64,000 nt of DNA, from the NCBI GenBank assembly GCA_020630095.1, contig JAHDCD010000005.1, positions 17,358 through 81,357 on the forward strand, given 5' to 3'. The notes below the pieces were generated by a model. It did no database searches. It was not told the origin of the DNA and saw nothing but the letters and a program-made list of their open reading frames with translations. How positions within the stretch are numbered: the stretch's first letter is position 1; every line of letters begins with the position of its first letter. A program made the position numbers and the translations under genes. This document shows, one piece after another, positions 50,538 to 57,958 of this stretch. The DNA comes from Rickettsiales bacterium. GTDB taxonomy: Bacteria > Pseudomonadota > Alphaproteobacteria > Rickettsiales > UBA8987.

Positions 50538-51071
50538 TTGGAGAAACAAAGGGAAATATTTTTAAAAATCTTAAAGCAGGCGGAAAGTACCGGCTGGAAT
50601 GAGGTTAGTTTCAATAAGGCAGATAATGGCTACAGGGTTTATTTTCCGCAAGGTGTGAAATCTGTATTGCGGTATTTTGTTAAGTTTGCGAACGAGCAAA
50701 CGGATAAGCAGATTAATAAGTCTGAGTTGGATAAGATGGGGTTATCTGGAAAAATTAAGTATATTTATGAATGTCGCGTCAAGGCTTTAACGGCGCATAA
50801 AGGGGCAATAAAGAAGCTGGTTAGTCTTTATAAAACGCCGAAATATATTCCTATAAAAATTGAGAATACTTATAATTCAGTAGATTATTTTTGGAAGACG
50901 GCATCTGATGAATCTATTTACTTTGATTACTATACTAAGCGTGCATCTTTGGCGGGTATTTATGTTGCAAGCCAGCTATATTGGATTAACCATTCGGATG
51001 AAGATGCGGTAGAGTTTTTCGCTAAACGCATTGATGATTGGATTGGTTTAATGAAGAAATTGAAGCGTTAG
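50538..51071 (+). CDS. COQ9-family protein, ubiquinone synthesis helper
   Basis: A 177-residue all-helical protein of the TetR-like COQ9 family, which binds isoprenoid lipids and helps ubiquinone enzymes. Family features include FLKILKQAESTGWNEVSFNK at the start, VYFPQGVKSVLRYFVKFANE and the segment YFDYYTKRASLAGIYVASQLYW written here in part (YYTKRASLAGIY, then SQLYWINHSDED). The start is TTG at 50538; no other start keeps the family N-terminus. Location next to divergent rpsU supports the call. Confidence 0.88.
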   Translation: MEKQREIFLKILKQAESTGWNEVSFNKADNGYRVYFPQGVKSVLRYFVKFANEQTDKQINKSELDKMGLSGKIKYIYECRVKALTAHKGAIKKLVSLYKTPKYIPIKIENTYNSVDYFWKTASDESIYFDYYTKRASLAGIYVASQLYWINHSDEDAVEFFAKRIDDWIGLMKKLKR

Positions 51072-51120
51072 AGCTTATAATCTTGACCATTAATATCATT
51101 GAGCTAATTATGTATTTAAT

Positions 51121-53601
51121 ATGCTTAAAGTATTCGCAATTCCCCTGACTTTTTTGTGCCTAATTGTTACTGGTAATGCATCGGCGGCGCTTTTGCATGA
51201 TTATGCAGCTAAGAATGATGCGAACAAAATTGCAACCCATATTAGAAAGGGAGATAAGCTAGAAGGTAGGGATAAAGAGGGTAGAACTGCGCTTCATATA
51301 TCGGTTATTACTGGTTCAGCGGATGCTGTTAAAACTCTTCTTAAAGGTAATGCTAATGTTAATGCGGTTGATGGCTCGGGTAGAACTCCGTTAATGTATG
51401 CGGTGGTTGCTAATAAATATGATATCGGTTGGATTTTAAATAATGCCGGTGCGGATATTTATAGGCAAGATAAGAAAGGTTATACCGCTACAGATTACGC
51501 TAAAATCAAGAAAGATCCTAGATTTTTAACTATGCTTAGCACTAGAAAAGGGCAGGCAAGCGGTGTATATGGCGAGGCTGGTAAGGCGTCAAAGGGTGCG
51601 TTGAAAGAAGATGAGGATGAAGCTGTTCCATTTATTGTCCTTAGAGGTGATAAGTATAAAAAGGGTGAACCTAATGAATCTATTTTTGAAGCGAAATTGA
51701 AAGAAGTTGTTAAAGCGCCTGTTCCGAAGGTTGAAACTAGAACGTTAATCAGTGCTACTCCGCAGGTTAATAGGGTTAAGCCTAAGCTAACTCCTAAAAG
51801 AAAAATTCAGCCTAATTATACAAAGGTTCCTTCGGGTAAAGAATATAATATGATAACGAATGTTAAGATTGATCTTGATTTCGTTAAGAACTTAAAGCGA
51901 GTTCAAGCTAACGAAAGAAAGTTACGCAATGAGCTGAAAGTTGCTAAAGTGGCAGCAAAAGCGAAGCCTAGAATTATTAAGCAAATTGTAGAAGTGCCTG
52001 TAGAGGTAACGGCTGAGGTTGCTGAGGTTGAAGTTCCTGTTGAGCCGGTAGTTATTAAAGAAGTGGCAGTTGTTGAAACTAAGAAGCCAGAGGTTGATTA
52101 TGTGGCTGTTAAAGATGAGGCGCAGTCTATCTTAAAAGAGGCTGAAGAGATGGCGCTTAAGATAGAAGAGAATGCGATTAAGGCGGCTCAGGATAAAATT
52201 GATAATGCCGAAGGTATTGTTTTTTCAGCGGAAGAGCAGGCGTTAAGTATTTTAGAAGAAGCTAAAAAGGTTAAAGAAAAGGCTGATAGAGGTTTCTTAT
52301 TTGAAGAGTTGAAAAGAGAGGCAATGCAGATTGCTAAATTTGAGGCAGATAAAGAGATTAATCAGTATATGGAAGATTCGCGCGAGGAAGCATCTAGGAT
52401 TAAAGATGATGCAAGAAAGCAAGCGAATAAGATGATTGATGAGGCTAATGAAAGATTGGCTTTAGCGAACAAAGAAGCGGGTAGAGTTATTGAAAATTCA
52501 AAGACTTTCTTAAAAGAGCAGGTTGCTTCGCATAGGCAACGTTTACTAGATATTGAAGGTGATGCTAAGGATTTAGCTAATGAAATTGTAGCCACTGCTA
52601 ATAAGAAGGCTATTAGAATTGAGCAAGAAGCTGAGCAAGTTTATGCGGGTGCAAATGAGCGTGCTAATAAATTCTTCAGCGAGCGTAAGATATCTTCTGA
52701 GAAAATAGCGGAGTCTATTATTACTAATGCGAATAATCAGAAGCAGGTAATTATTGATGAAGCTAGAAGCGTAGCGCTTAATGAAGTTAAGAAGGCTGAG
52801 GCTAGAATTGAAGGTTTAGAATCAGCTAAGTTGGCGTTATCTAGTCAGGTTGAGGAGTTAGAAAATAGGCTTGTTAAAACTAGGCAAGAGCTTGCTATAG
52901 AACAGCAAGGGTATCGTAATGATTACATGGCTAAGATAGCTAATGAGCAGAATGCTATTATAGCTCGAGCGCAGGAGCAAGCTAGGCAGATAATTGCACA
53001 GGCTAAAACAAGAGTGCAAACTGAGTCGGATAAGGATTTAGATAAGTTAGCCCAAATTCGTGAGCGCGCTAATTTACCAGAGCAAATATTTGCGAATGAG
53101 GATGTTCTTGATTCTATGGGTTTAGGTGAGCCAGTTGTTGAGCGTAATGAACTAGCTAATTATAAAGATGATTTAGAGAATGTAATTGAGCTAAAGCAGA
53201 ATATACAAAAAGAAGTACAGCTTGCTGAAGGTGTGTTGCTTAAAGAAGAAAATGGCGTTGGTGGTTACTACGAGAATGTTGATGAGCTAGATAATATTGA
53301 TAGAGAGATTAGAGAAATTCTATCTACTTCTAGGTATGAAATTGAGGCGCCAGAAGAATATTTATCTGAATCATTAAAGGAACTAGATGATGGTTATTTC
53401 CTGAAACTGGTTGGATTTGAAAGAGAAAGCGATGCTAAAGAATATATTAATTCTACGCTTAAAGAGGAGATCACTTCTTTAAATCAAGAGTTTGTAAATG
53501 ATGGAAATTTCTTAAAAGTTGGCCCTTTAGATTCTATTACTAAGATAGCAGAACTTTGTGATTCTATTTCTACTGAAACGATTACATGTACTGTATATTA
53601 G
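51121..53601 (+). CDS. Exported ankyrin/coiled-coil/SPOR-like protein
   Basis: An 826-residue protein with an architecture I have not seen described. Residues 1-22 are a signal peptide (FAIPLTFLCLIVTGNASA). About 25-140 hold three ankyrin repeats (GRTALHISVITGSADAVKTL, GRTPLMYAVVANKYDIGWIL). A basic Pro/Lys linker (about 190-310) follows, then a long Ala/Glu/Lys coiled coil (about 320-660). The last ~75 residues (GYFLKLVGFERESDAKEYIN, then FLKVGPLDSITKIAELCDSI) have the SPOR pattern, a domain that binds denuded peptidoglycan at division sites. A periplasmic envelope or septum protein is inferred. It follows coq9 by 49 bases and precedes rpsF. Confidence 0.8.
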   Translation: MLKVFAIPLTFLCLIVTGNASAALLHDYAAKNDANKIATHIRKGDKLEGRDKEGRTALHISVITGSADAVKTLLKGNANVNAVDGSGRTPLMYAVVANKYDIGWILNNAGADIYRQDKKGYTATDYAKIKKDPRFLTMLSTRKGQASGVYGEAGKASKGALKEDEDEAVPFIVLRGDKYKKGEPNESIFEAKLKEVVKAPVPKVETRTLISATPQVNRVKPKLTPKRKIQPNYTKVPSGKEYNMITNVKIDLDFVKNLKRVQANERKLRNELKVAKVAAKAKPRIIKQIVEVPVEVTAEVAEVEVPVEPVVIKEVAVVETKKPEVDYVAVKDEAQSILKEAEEMALKIEENAIKAAQDKIDNAEGIVFSAEEQALSILEEAKKVKEKADRGFLFEELKREAMQIAKFEADKEINQYMEDSREEASRIKDDARKQANKMIDEANERLALANKEAGRVIENSKTFLKEQVASHRQRLLDIEGDAKDLANEIVATANKKAIRIEQEAEQVYAGANERANKFFSERKISSEKIAESIITNANNQKQVIIDEARSVALNEVKKAEARIEGLESAKLALSSQVEELENRLVKTRQELAIEQQGYRNDYMAKIANEQNAIIARAQEQARQIIAQAKTRVQTESDKDLDKLAQIRERANLPEQIFANEDVLDSMGLGEPVVERNELANYKDDLENVIELKQNIQKEVQLAEGVLLKEENGVGGYYENVDELDNIDREIREILSTSRYEIEAPEEYLSESLKELDDGYFLKLVGFERESDAKEYINSTLKEEITSLNQEFVNDGNFLKVGPLDSITKIAELCDSISTETITCTVY

Positions 53602-53632
53602 AGCTTGTTTAAGAGGGGCCTTAAATTAGGGC

Positions 53633-53662
53633 TTGCAATACGCTCAAAAATCTATAAATAAT
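53633..53662 (+). promoter_or_regulatory. Candidate promoter of the rpsF operon
   Basis: TTGCAA (53633-53638) and AATAAT (53657-53662) are spaced by 18 bases. A small hairpin CCTAC-GAGAAT-GTAGG (53669-53684) lies in the leader just before the ribosome binding site. rpsF leaders bind S6:S18 in other bacteria; that motif is not evident here. Confidence 0.4.
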
Positions 53663-53697
53663 AGTGTCCCTACGAGAATGTAGGTAAGGTATATAAT

Positions 53698-54036
53698 ATG
53701 GCACTATACGAAAACACATTTATTATTAGACAAGATTTATCTGAGCAAGCTGTTGAAGCTATCACGGATCAGTTAGCTGATATTATTACTGCTAAAGGCG
53801 GTAAAATTGTTAAGCGCGAATACTGGGGCTTACGTGAGCTTGCATACAAGATTAACAAAGCAGGTCGTGGTCACTATGCATTTTTTGGCATTGAAGCTAA
53901 CGATAATGAAGTTCTAGAAGAGCTTAATAAAAGAGTTGCTCTTTCTGAGGACGTAGTGCGTCACTTAAACGTTAAAGTAAAAGAATTAAGCAATGAGCAG
54001 TCTCCAGTGATTGCTGAAAAAGAGGGTGAAGAATAA
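53698..54036 (+). CDS. rpsF: 30S ribosomal protein S6
   Basis: A 112-residue protein with the S6 start MALYENTFIIRQDLSEQAVE and REYWGLRELAYKINKAGRGH in the middle. The ATG follows GGTAAGG. The stop overlaps the rpsR ATG by one base, so translation is coupled, as fits proteins that bind each other in the 30S subunit. Confidence 0.97.
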   Translation: MALYENTFIIRQDLSEQAVEAITDQLADIITAKGGKIVKREYWGLRELAYKINKAGRGHYAFFGIEANDNEVLEELNKRVALSEDVVRHLNVKVKELSNEQSPVIAEKEGEE

Positions 54037-54266
54037 TGTCAGATACAGTATTTCAAAAGAAAGGTAAAATTTGTCCGTTTTCTGCAGAAGGCGCGCCAGC
54101 TTTAGATTACAAAAATCCTGATTTTTTAGGTAAGTTTGTATCTGAGCGCGGTAAAATTATGCCACGTAGATTAACTAACGCGACTGCTAAAAAGCAACGC
54201 GAATTAGCTAACGCAATTAAAAAGGCTAGAATTATTGCTCTTATGCCTTTCGTAGACAATGATTAA
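54036..54266 (+). CDS. rpsR: 30S ribosomal protein S18
   Basis: A 76-residue basic protein with KICPFSAEGAPALDYKNPDF and GKIMPRRLTNATAKKQRELA, the standard S18 core. Its N-terminus is normal for alphaproteobacteria. It is the middle gene of rpsF-rpsR-rplI. Confidence 0.97.
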   Translation: MSDTVFQKKGKICPFSAEGAPALDYKNPDFLGKFVSERGKIMPRRLTNATAKKQRELANAIKKARIIALMPFVDND

Positions 54267-54291
54267 TTAAAAGAATTTTAGAGGAATTAAA

Positions 54292-54885
54292 ATGGAAGTT
54301 ATCTTAACACAAGCTCTTAGAAAAGTTGGTAAAATTGGTGATGTTGTAACTGTGAAGAATGGTTATGCACGTAACTATTTAATTCCTAATAAAGTTGCAC
54401 TTCGTGCTACTAAAGCGAATATTGCTTACTTCGAAACAGTTAAAGAAGATATTATTAAGCAAAACGGTGAAGCTGTTGAAAAAGCTGAGCAATTAGCAAA
54501 AAATATTGAAGGCAAGTTCTTTACAGTAATTGAACAGGCGGGTGAAGATGGCAGATTATATGGTTCAGTTTCATCAACTACAATTGCTACTACTATAACT
54601 GAAACAGGTGAAGAAGTTGCAAGTAGCTCTGTGTCATTACAGAATCCAATTAAATATGTTGGTTCATATGATATTGAAATTAATGTTCACGCTGAAGTTT
54701 CAACTAATATTGCTGTGATTGTTGCAAGATCTGAAGAAGAAGCTAAAGAGCTTACAGATGCTTACAAAAAGACTGGTGCTCAAGCTGGTAAAATTGAAAC
54801 TAGACAAGAGCGTTTTACTGAAGAAGTTCAGTATGAAGAAGAAGTAGCTTACGAAGCTGAAACTTCTGAAGATGAAGCTGCTTAA
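54292..54885 (+). CDS. rplI: 50S ribosomal protein L9
   Basis: A 197-residue L9. The N-domain has MEVILTQALRKVGKIGDVVT and GYARNYLIPNKVALRATKAN; the long connecting helix and C-domain follow (GEDGRLYGSVSSTTIATTI). The last ~40 residues are an acidic Glu-rich tail (TEEVQYEEEVAYEAETSEDE) beyond the standard 150-residue protein. The ATG follows GAGGAATTAAA. A clear terminator follows. Confidence 0.96.
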   Translation: MEVILTQALRKVGKIGDVVTVKNGYARNYLIPNKVALRATKANIAYFETVKEDIIKQNGEAVEKAEQLAKNIEGKFFTVIEQAGEDGRLYGSVSSTTIATTITETGEEVASSSVSLQNPIKYVGSYDIEINVHAEVSTNIAVIVARSEEEAKELTDAYKKTGAQAGKIETRQERFTEEVQYEEEVAYEAETSEDEAA

Positions 54886-54910
54886 ATTCAGATACATTTA
54901 GATTAATTAA

Positions 54911-54936
54911 AAGCCCACTTTATAGTGGGCTTTTTT
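54911..54936 (+). terminator. Intrinsic terminator after rplI
   Basis: AAGCCCAC and GTGGGCTT form an 8-bp stem with a TTTATA loop, followed by TTTTG. It ends the ribosomal operon before ctpA. Confidence 0.85.
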
Positions 54937-54985
54937 GTTGGATTTTTGCTTGTAATAGTTTGTATAAGCCAATATCAATGATTTT

Positions 54986-56344
54986 ATGCGTAAGTTATTA
55001 ACATTGTTAACTTTATTAACTTTTACAGTTTCTACTCCTGCATTTGCTGAAGAAAAAGCGGAAGAGGAAGAAAAGGCAGGTAGATTGTCTACTGAAGAAA
55101 CGATTGAGCTTTTAGAGCTTTTTGGTGATGTATTTGATAAAGTTCGTGATGAATATGTTGAAGAGCCTTCGGATAAGGAGCTTATAGAAAGTGCAATTAA
55201 TGGCATGCTTACGAATCTTGATCCGCATTCAAGTTTTCTAAATGAAGAAAGTTATACTGAAATGCGTGTACAAACTCGTGGTGAGTTTGGGGGCTTGGGT
55301 ATTGAAGTTACAATTAAGGATGGTCTTGTTTATGTAGTTTCGCCGATTGATGATACTCCGGCATTTAATGCAGGTATAGAGGCTGGTGATTATATTAGCT
55401 ATATTGATGGCGAAAGTGTGTTCGGTATGAATATTAGAGAAGCGGTTAAGCTTATGCGCGGTAAACCAGGTACTGATATTGATTTAACGGTTGTACGTAA
55501 GGGTGAAGATGAGCCGTTAGAAATTACAATTACTCGTGACATTATTACTATTCAGGCCGTTAAAGGCGAGCCTAAGGCTGATGTTGCATATATTCGTGTT
55601 ACAACTTTCTCTGAACAAACTGCACAAGGTGTAAGTGAAAAATTTGAAGAAGCTAAGAAAGAATTGGGTGATGAGCTTAAAGGTGTTGTGTTAGATTTGC
55701 GTAACAACCCTGGTGGTCTACTTTCTCAAGCTATTGAAGTAACTGATTTCTTCTTAGGTCAGGGTGAGATTGTTTCTACACGTGGTAGAAGTGATGGTTC
55801 GGTTAAGAAGTTTAATGCTCGTCCTGGTGATGCAACAAATGGTATGCCAGTTGTTGTCTTAGTAAATGGTGGTTCAGCTTCTGCATCTGAGATTGTTTCT
55901 GGTGCATTGCAAGACCAAGGTAGAGCCGTTGTATTAGGTGAGCAAACATTTGGTAAAGGTTCAGTGCAAACAATTATTCCATTGCCAAAAGGTGCTGGTA
56001 TGAGAGTAACTACTTCGCGTTATTATACGCCATCGGGTAGATCAATTCAGGCTGAAGGTGTAACGCCAGACGTATTAGTTGAACAGGTTGATCTTTCAAA
56101 AGAAGAGAAAGAAGAGAAGAAATCTTTAGAGCGTTCGGAAGCTAATCTTCGTGGTCATTTAGAGAATATTAAGAAGAAAGCTGAAGAAGAAAGTGGTGAA
56201 GAGAAAACGCCAACTGAAATTATAACTGAGATTTATAAAGAAGATTATCAGCTTGGTCGTGCACTTGATTTAGTGCGTACTATGTTCTTGTTTGAAGATA
56301 ATTTAAATACGACTGGTCGTGGAAGTCTTGCTTCAGGCTTCTAG
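54986..56344 (+). CDS. ctpA: C-terminal processing peptidase (S41)
   Basis: A 452-residue exported serine protease. The signal peptide is LLTLLTLLTFTVSTPAFA (cleavage near 22). A PDZ domain lies at about 95-170 (GEFGGLGIEVTIKDGLVYVV). The catalytic Ser is in NGGSASASEIVSGAL near residue 297, and the Lys in GEQTFGKGSVQT about 25 residues later. The N-terminal segment LNEESYTEMRVQTRGEFGG is typical. The C-terminal ~80 residues are charged. CtpA trims periplasmic and envelope proteins. leuA follows after 60 bases. Confidence 0.95.
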   Translation: MRKLLTLLTLLTFTVSTPAFAEEKAEEEEKAGRLSTEETIELLELFGDVFDKVRDEYVEEPSDKELIESAINGMLTNLDPHSSFLNEESYTEMRVQTRGEFGGLGIEVTIKDGLVYVVSPIDDTPAFNAGIEAGDYISYIDGESVFGMNIREAVKLMRGKPGTDIDLTVVRKGEDEPLEITITRDIITIQAVKGEPKADVAYIRVTTFSEQTAQGVSEKFEEAKKELGDELKGVVLDLRNNPGGLLSQAIEVTDFFLGQGEIVSTRGRSDGSVKKFNARPGDATNGMPVVVLVNGGSASASEIVSGALQDQGRAVVLGEQTFGKGSVQTIIPLPKGAGMRVTTSRYYTPSGRSIQAEGVTPDVLVEQVDLSKEEKEEKKSLERSEANLRGHLENIKKKAEEESGEEKTPTEIITEIYKEDYQLGRALDLVRTMFLFEDNLNTTGRGSLASGF

Positions 56345-56404
56345 TTCATAACTTAGAAAACTCTTTTTATTCTTATAGTTTAGTACTATATTCGCTCACA
56401 GGAA

Positions 56405-57958
56405 ATGTCTGAGCGAGATAAAATAATTATATTTGATACCACGTTGCGTGATGGTGAGCAGTCACCTGGGGCAACGATGACAGTTAATGAGAAAATCGCT
56501 ATTGCAGAAATTCTTGATGAAATGAGAATTGATGTAATTGAGGCAGGCTTCGCACGTGCATCTGAAGGGGATTTCGAGGCGATTAAGAAAATTGGTGAGC
56601 GCTCAAAGAATGCGATAATAGCATCACTTGCTCGTGCGATTGATGGTGATATTGAAGCGGCAGGTGAAGCACTTAAAGATTCACCACGTAAGCGTATTCA
56701 TACGTTTGTTTCTACTTCGGATATTCATATTGAACACCAGTTACGCTCTACGCGTGAGAATGTATTGGAGCTTGTTAAACGCTCAGTAACATTGGCGCGT
56801 AATTATACCGATGATGTTGAATGGAGTGGAATGGATGCAAGCCGTTCAGATAAGGATTTTTTCTGTAAAGCGGCAGAGATTGCAATTAATGCTGGTGCAA
56901 CAACAGTAAATGTACCGGACACAGTTGGCTATACGACACCGCAAGAATATTTCGAGTTTATATCTTATATTAAGAATAATGTACCTAATATTGATAAAGC
57001 GATTATTTCAACGCATTGTCATAATGATTTAGGTATGGCAACGGCGAATTCATTGGCAGCTATTGATGCGGGTGCGCGTCAGTTAGAATGTGCGGTAAAT
57101 GGTTTAGGTGAGCGAGCGGGTAATGCTTCTATGGAAGAGATTGTTATGGCAATCGATACTCGCGGTGATTCTTATAATGCAAAAACTGATGTTGATACAA
57201 AGCAGATTATGCGCGTTTCAAAATTGGTTTCGAATGTTACTGGTTTTACAGTACAGAAAAATAAGGCGATTGTGGGTACTAATGCGTTTGCACATGAGTC
57301 TGGCATTCATCAGGATGGAATGCTTAAGAATCGCGATACTTACGAGATTATGACGCCAGAATCTGTTGGTTGGACTAAGACAAGTTTAGTTTTAGGTAAG
57401 CATTCTGGGCGTGCGGCATTTAAAGATAAACTAGAGCAGTTAGGCATTGTACTTGGTGATAATTCATTCCAAGAAGTGTTTGATAAGTTCAAGGCATTAG
57501 CGGATCGTAAAAAGAATGTTTATGATGATGATTTAATTCAGCTGATTGATAATAAATCGATTAAAGATGAAGCTTTGGTTTCATTAAAAGATTTAAAGGT
57601 TTGGGCTGGTTCAGATGGGCAGAAAGCGGAAGTTACGCTTAATATTAATGGCGAAGATAAATCTGCTACCTCAGAGGGTAATGGCGCGGTAGATGCGATG
57701 TATAAGGCTATCCGTGAGATTTATCCGCATGAGGCGCATTTGGCATTGTACCAAGTAAGTTCGGTAACTCAGGGAATTGATGCACAAGCTGAAGTTTTAG
57801 TGCGTTTAGAAGGCGATAATGGCTTGGTTGTTAATGGTAATGCGGCGAATTTAGATACTATGATAGCGTCTGCTGCGGCATATATTTCTGCGCTTAATAA
57901 GTTAGCGATTTATGGGAATAAAATTAAACCTGAGCGCCAAGAAGGCGTATTTAGTTAA
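56405..57958 (+). CDS. leuA: 2-isopropylmalate synthase
   Basis: First committed enzyme of leucine synthesis. The 517 residues include the catalytic FDTTLRDGEQSPGATMTVNE at the N-terminus, metal-binding STHCHNDLGMATANSLAA and the substrate lid region, then HESGIHQDGMLKN. The C-terminal ~130 residues are the regulatory domain that binds leucine. The start codon follows ACAGGAA. The gene stands apart from leuC and leuD, and its last four bases overlap the convergent large unknown gene. Confidence 0.96.
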   Translation: MSERDKIIIFDTTLRDGEQSPGATMTVNEKIAIAEILDEMRIDVIEAGFARASEGDFEAIKKIGERSKNAIIASLARAIDGDIEAAGEALKDSPRKRIHTFVSTSDIHIEHQLRSTRENVLELVKRSVTLARNYTDDVEWSGMDASRSDKDFFCKAAEIAINAGATTVNVPDTVGYTTPQEYFEFISYIKNNVPNIDKAIISTHCHNDLGMATANSLAAIDAGARQLECAVNGLGERAGNASMEEIVMAIDTRGDSYNAKTDVDTKQIMRVSKLVSNVTGFTVQKNKAIVGTNAFAHESGIHQDGMLKNRDTYEIMTPESVGWTKTSLVLGKHSGRAAFKDKLEQLGIVLGDNSFQEVFDKFKALADRKKNVYDDDLIQLIDNKSIKDEALVSLKDLKVWAGSDGQKAEVTLNINGEDKSATSEGNGAVDAMYKAIREIYPHEAHLALYQVSSVTQGIDAQAEVLVRLEGDNGLVVNGNAANLDTMIASAAAYISALNKLAIYGNKIKPERQEGVFS

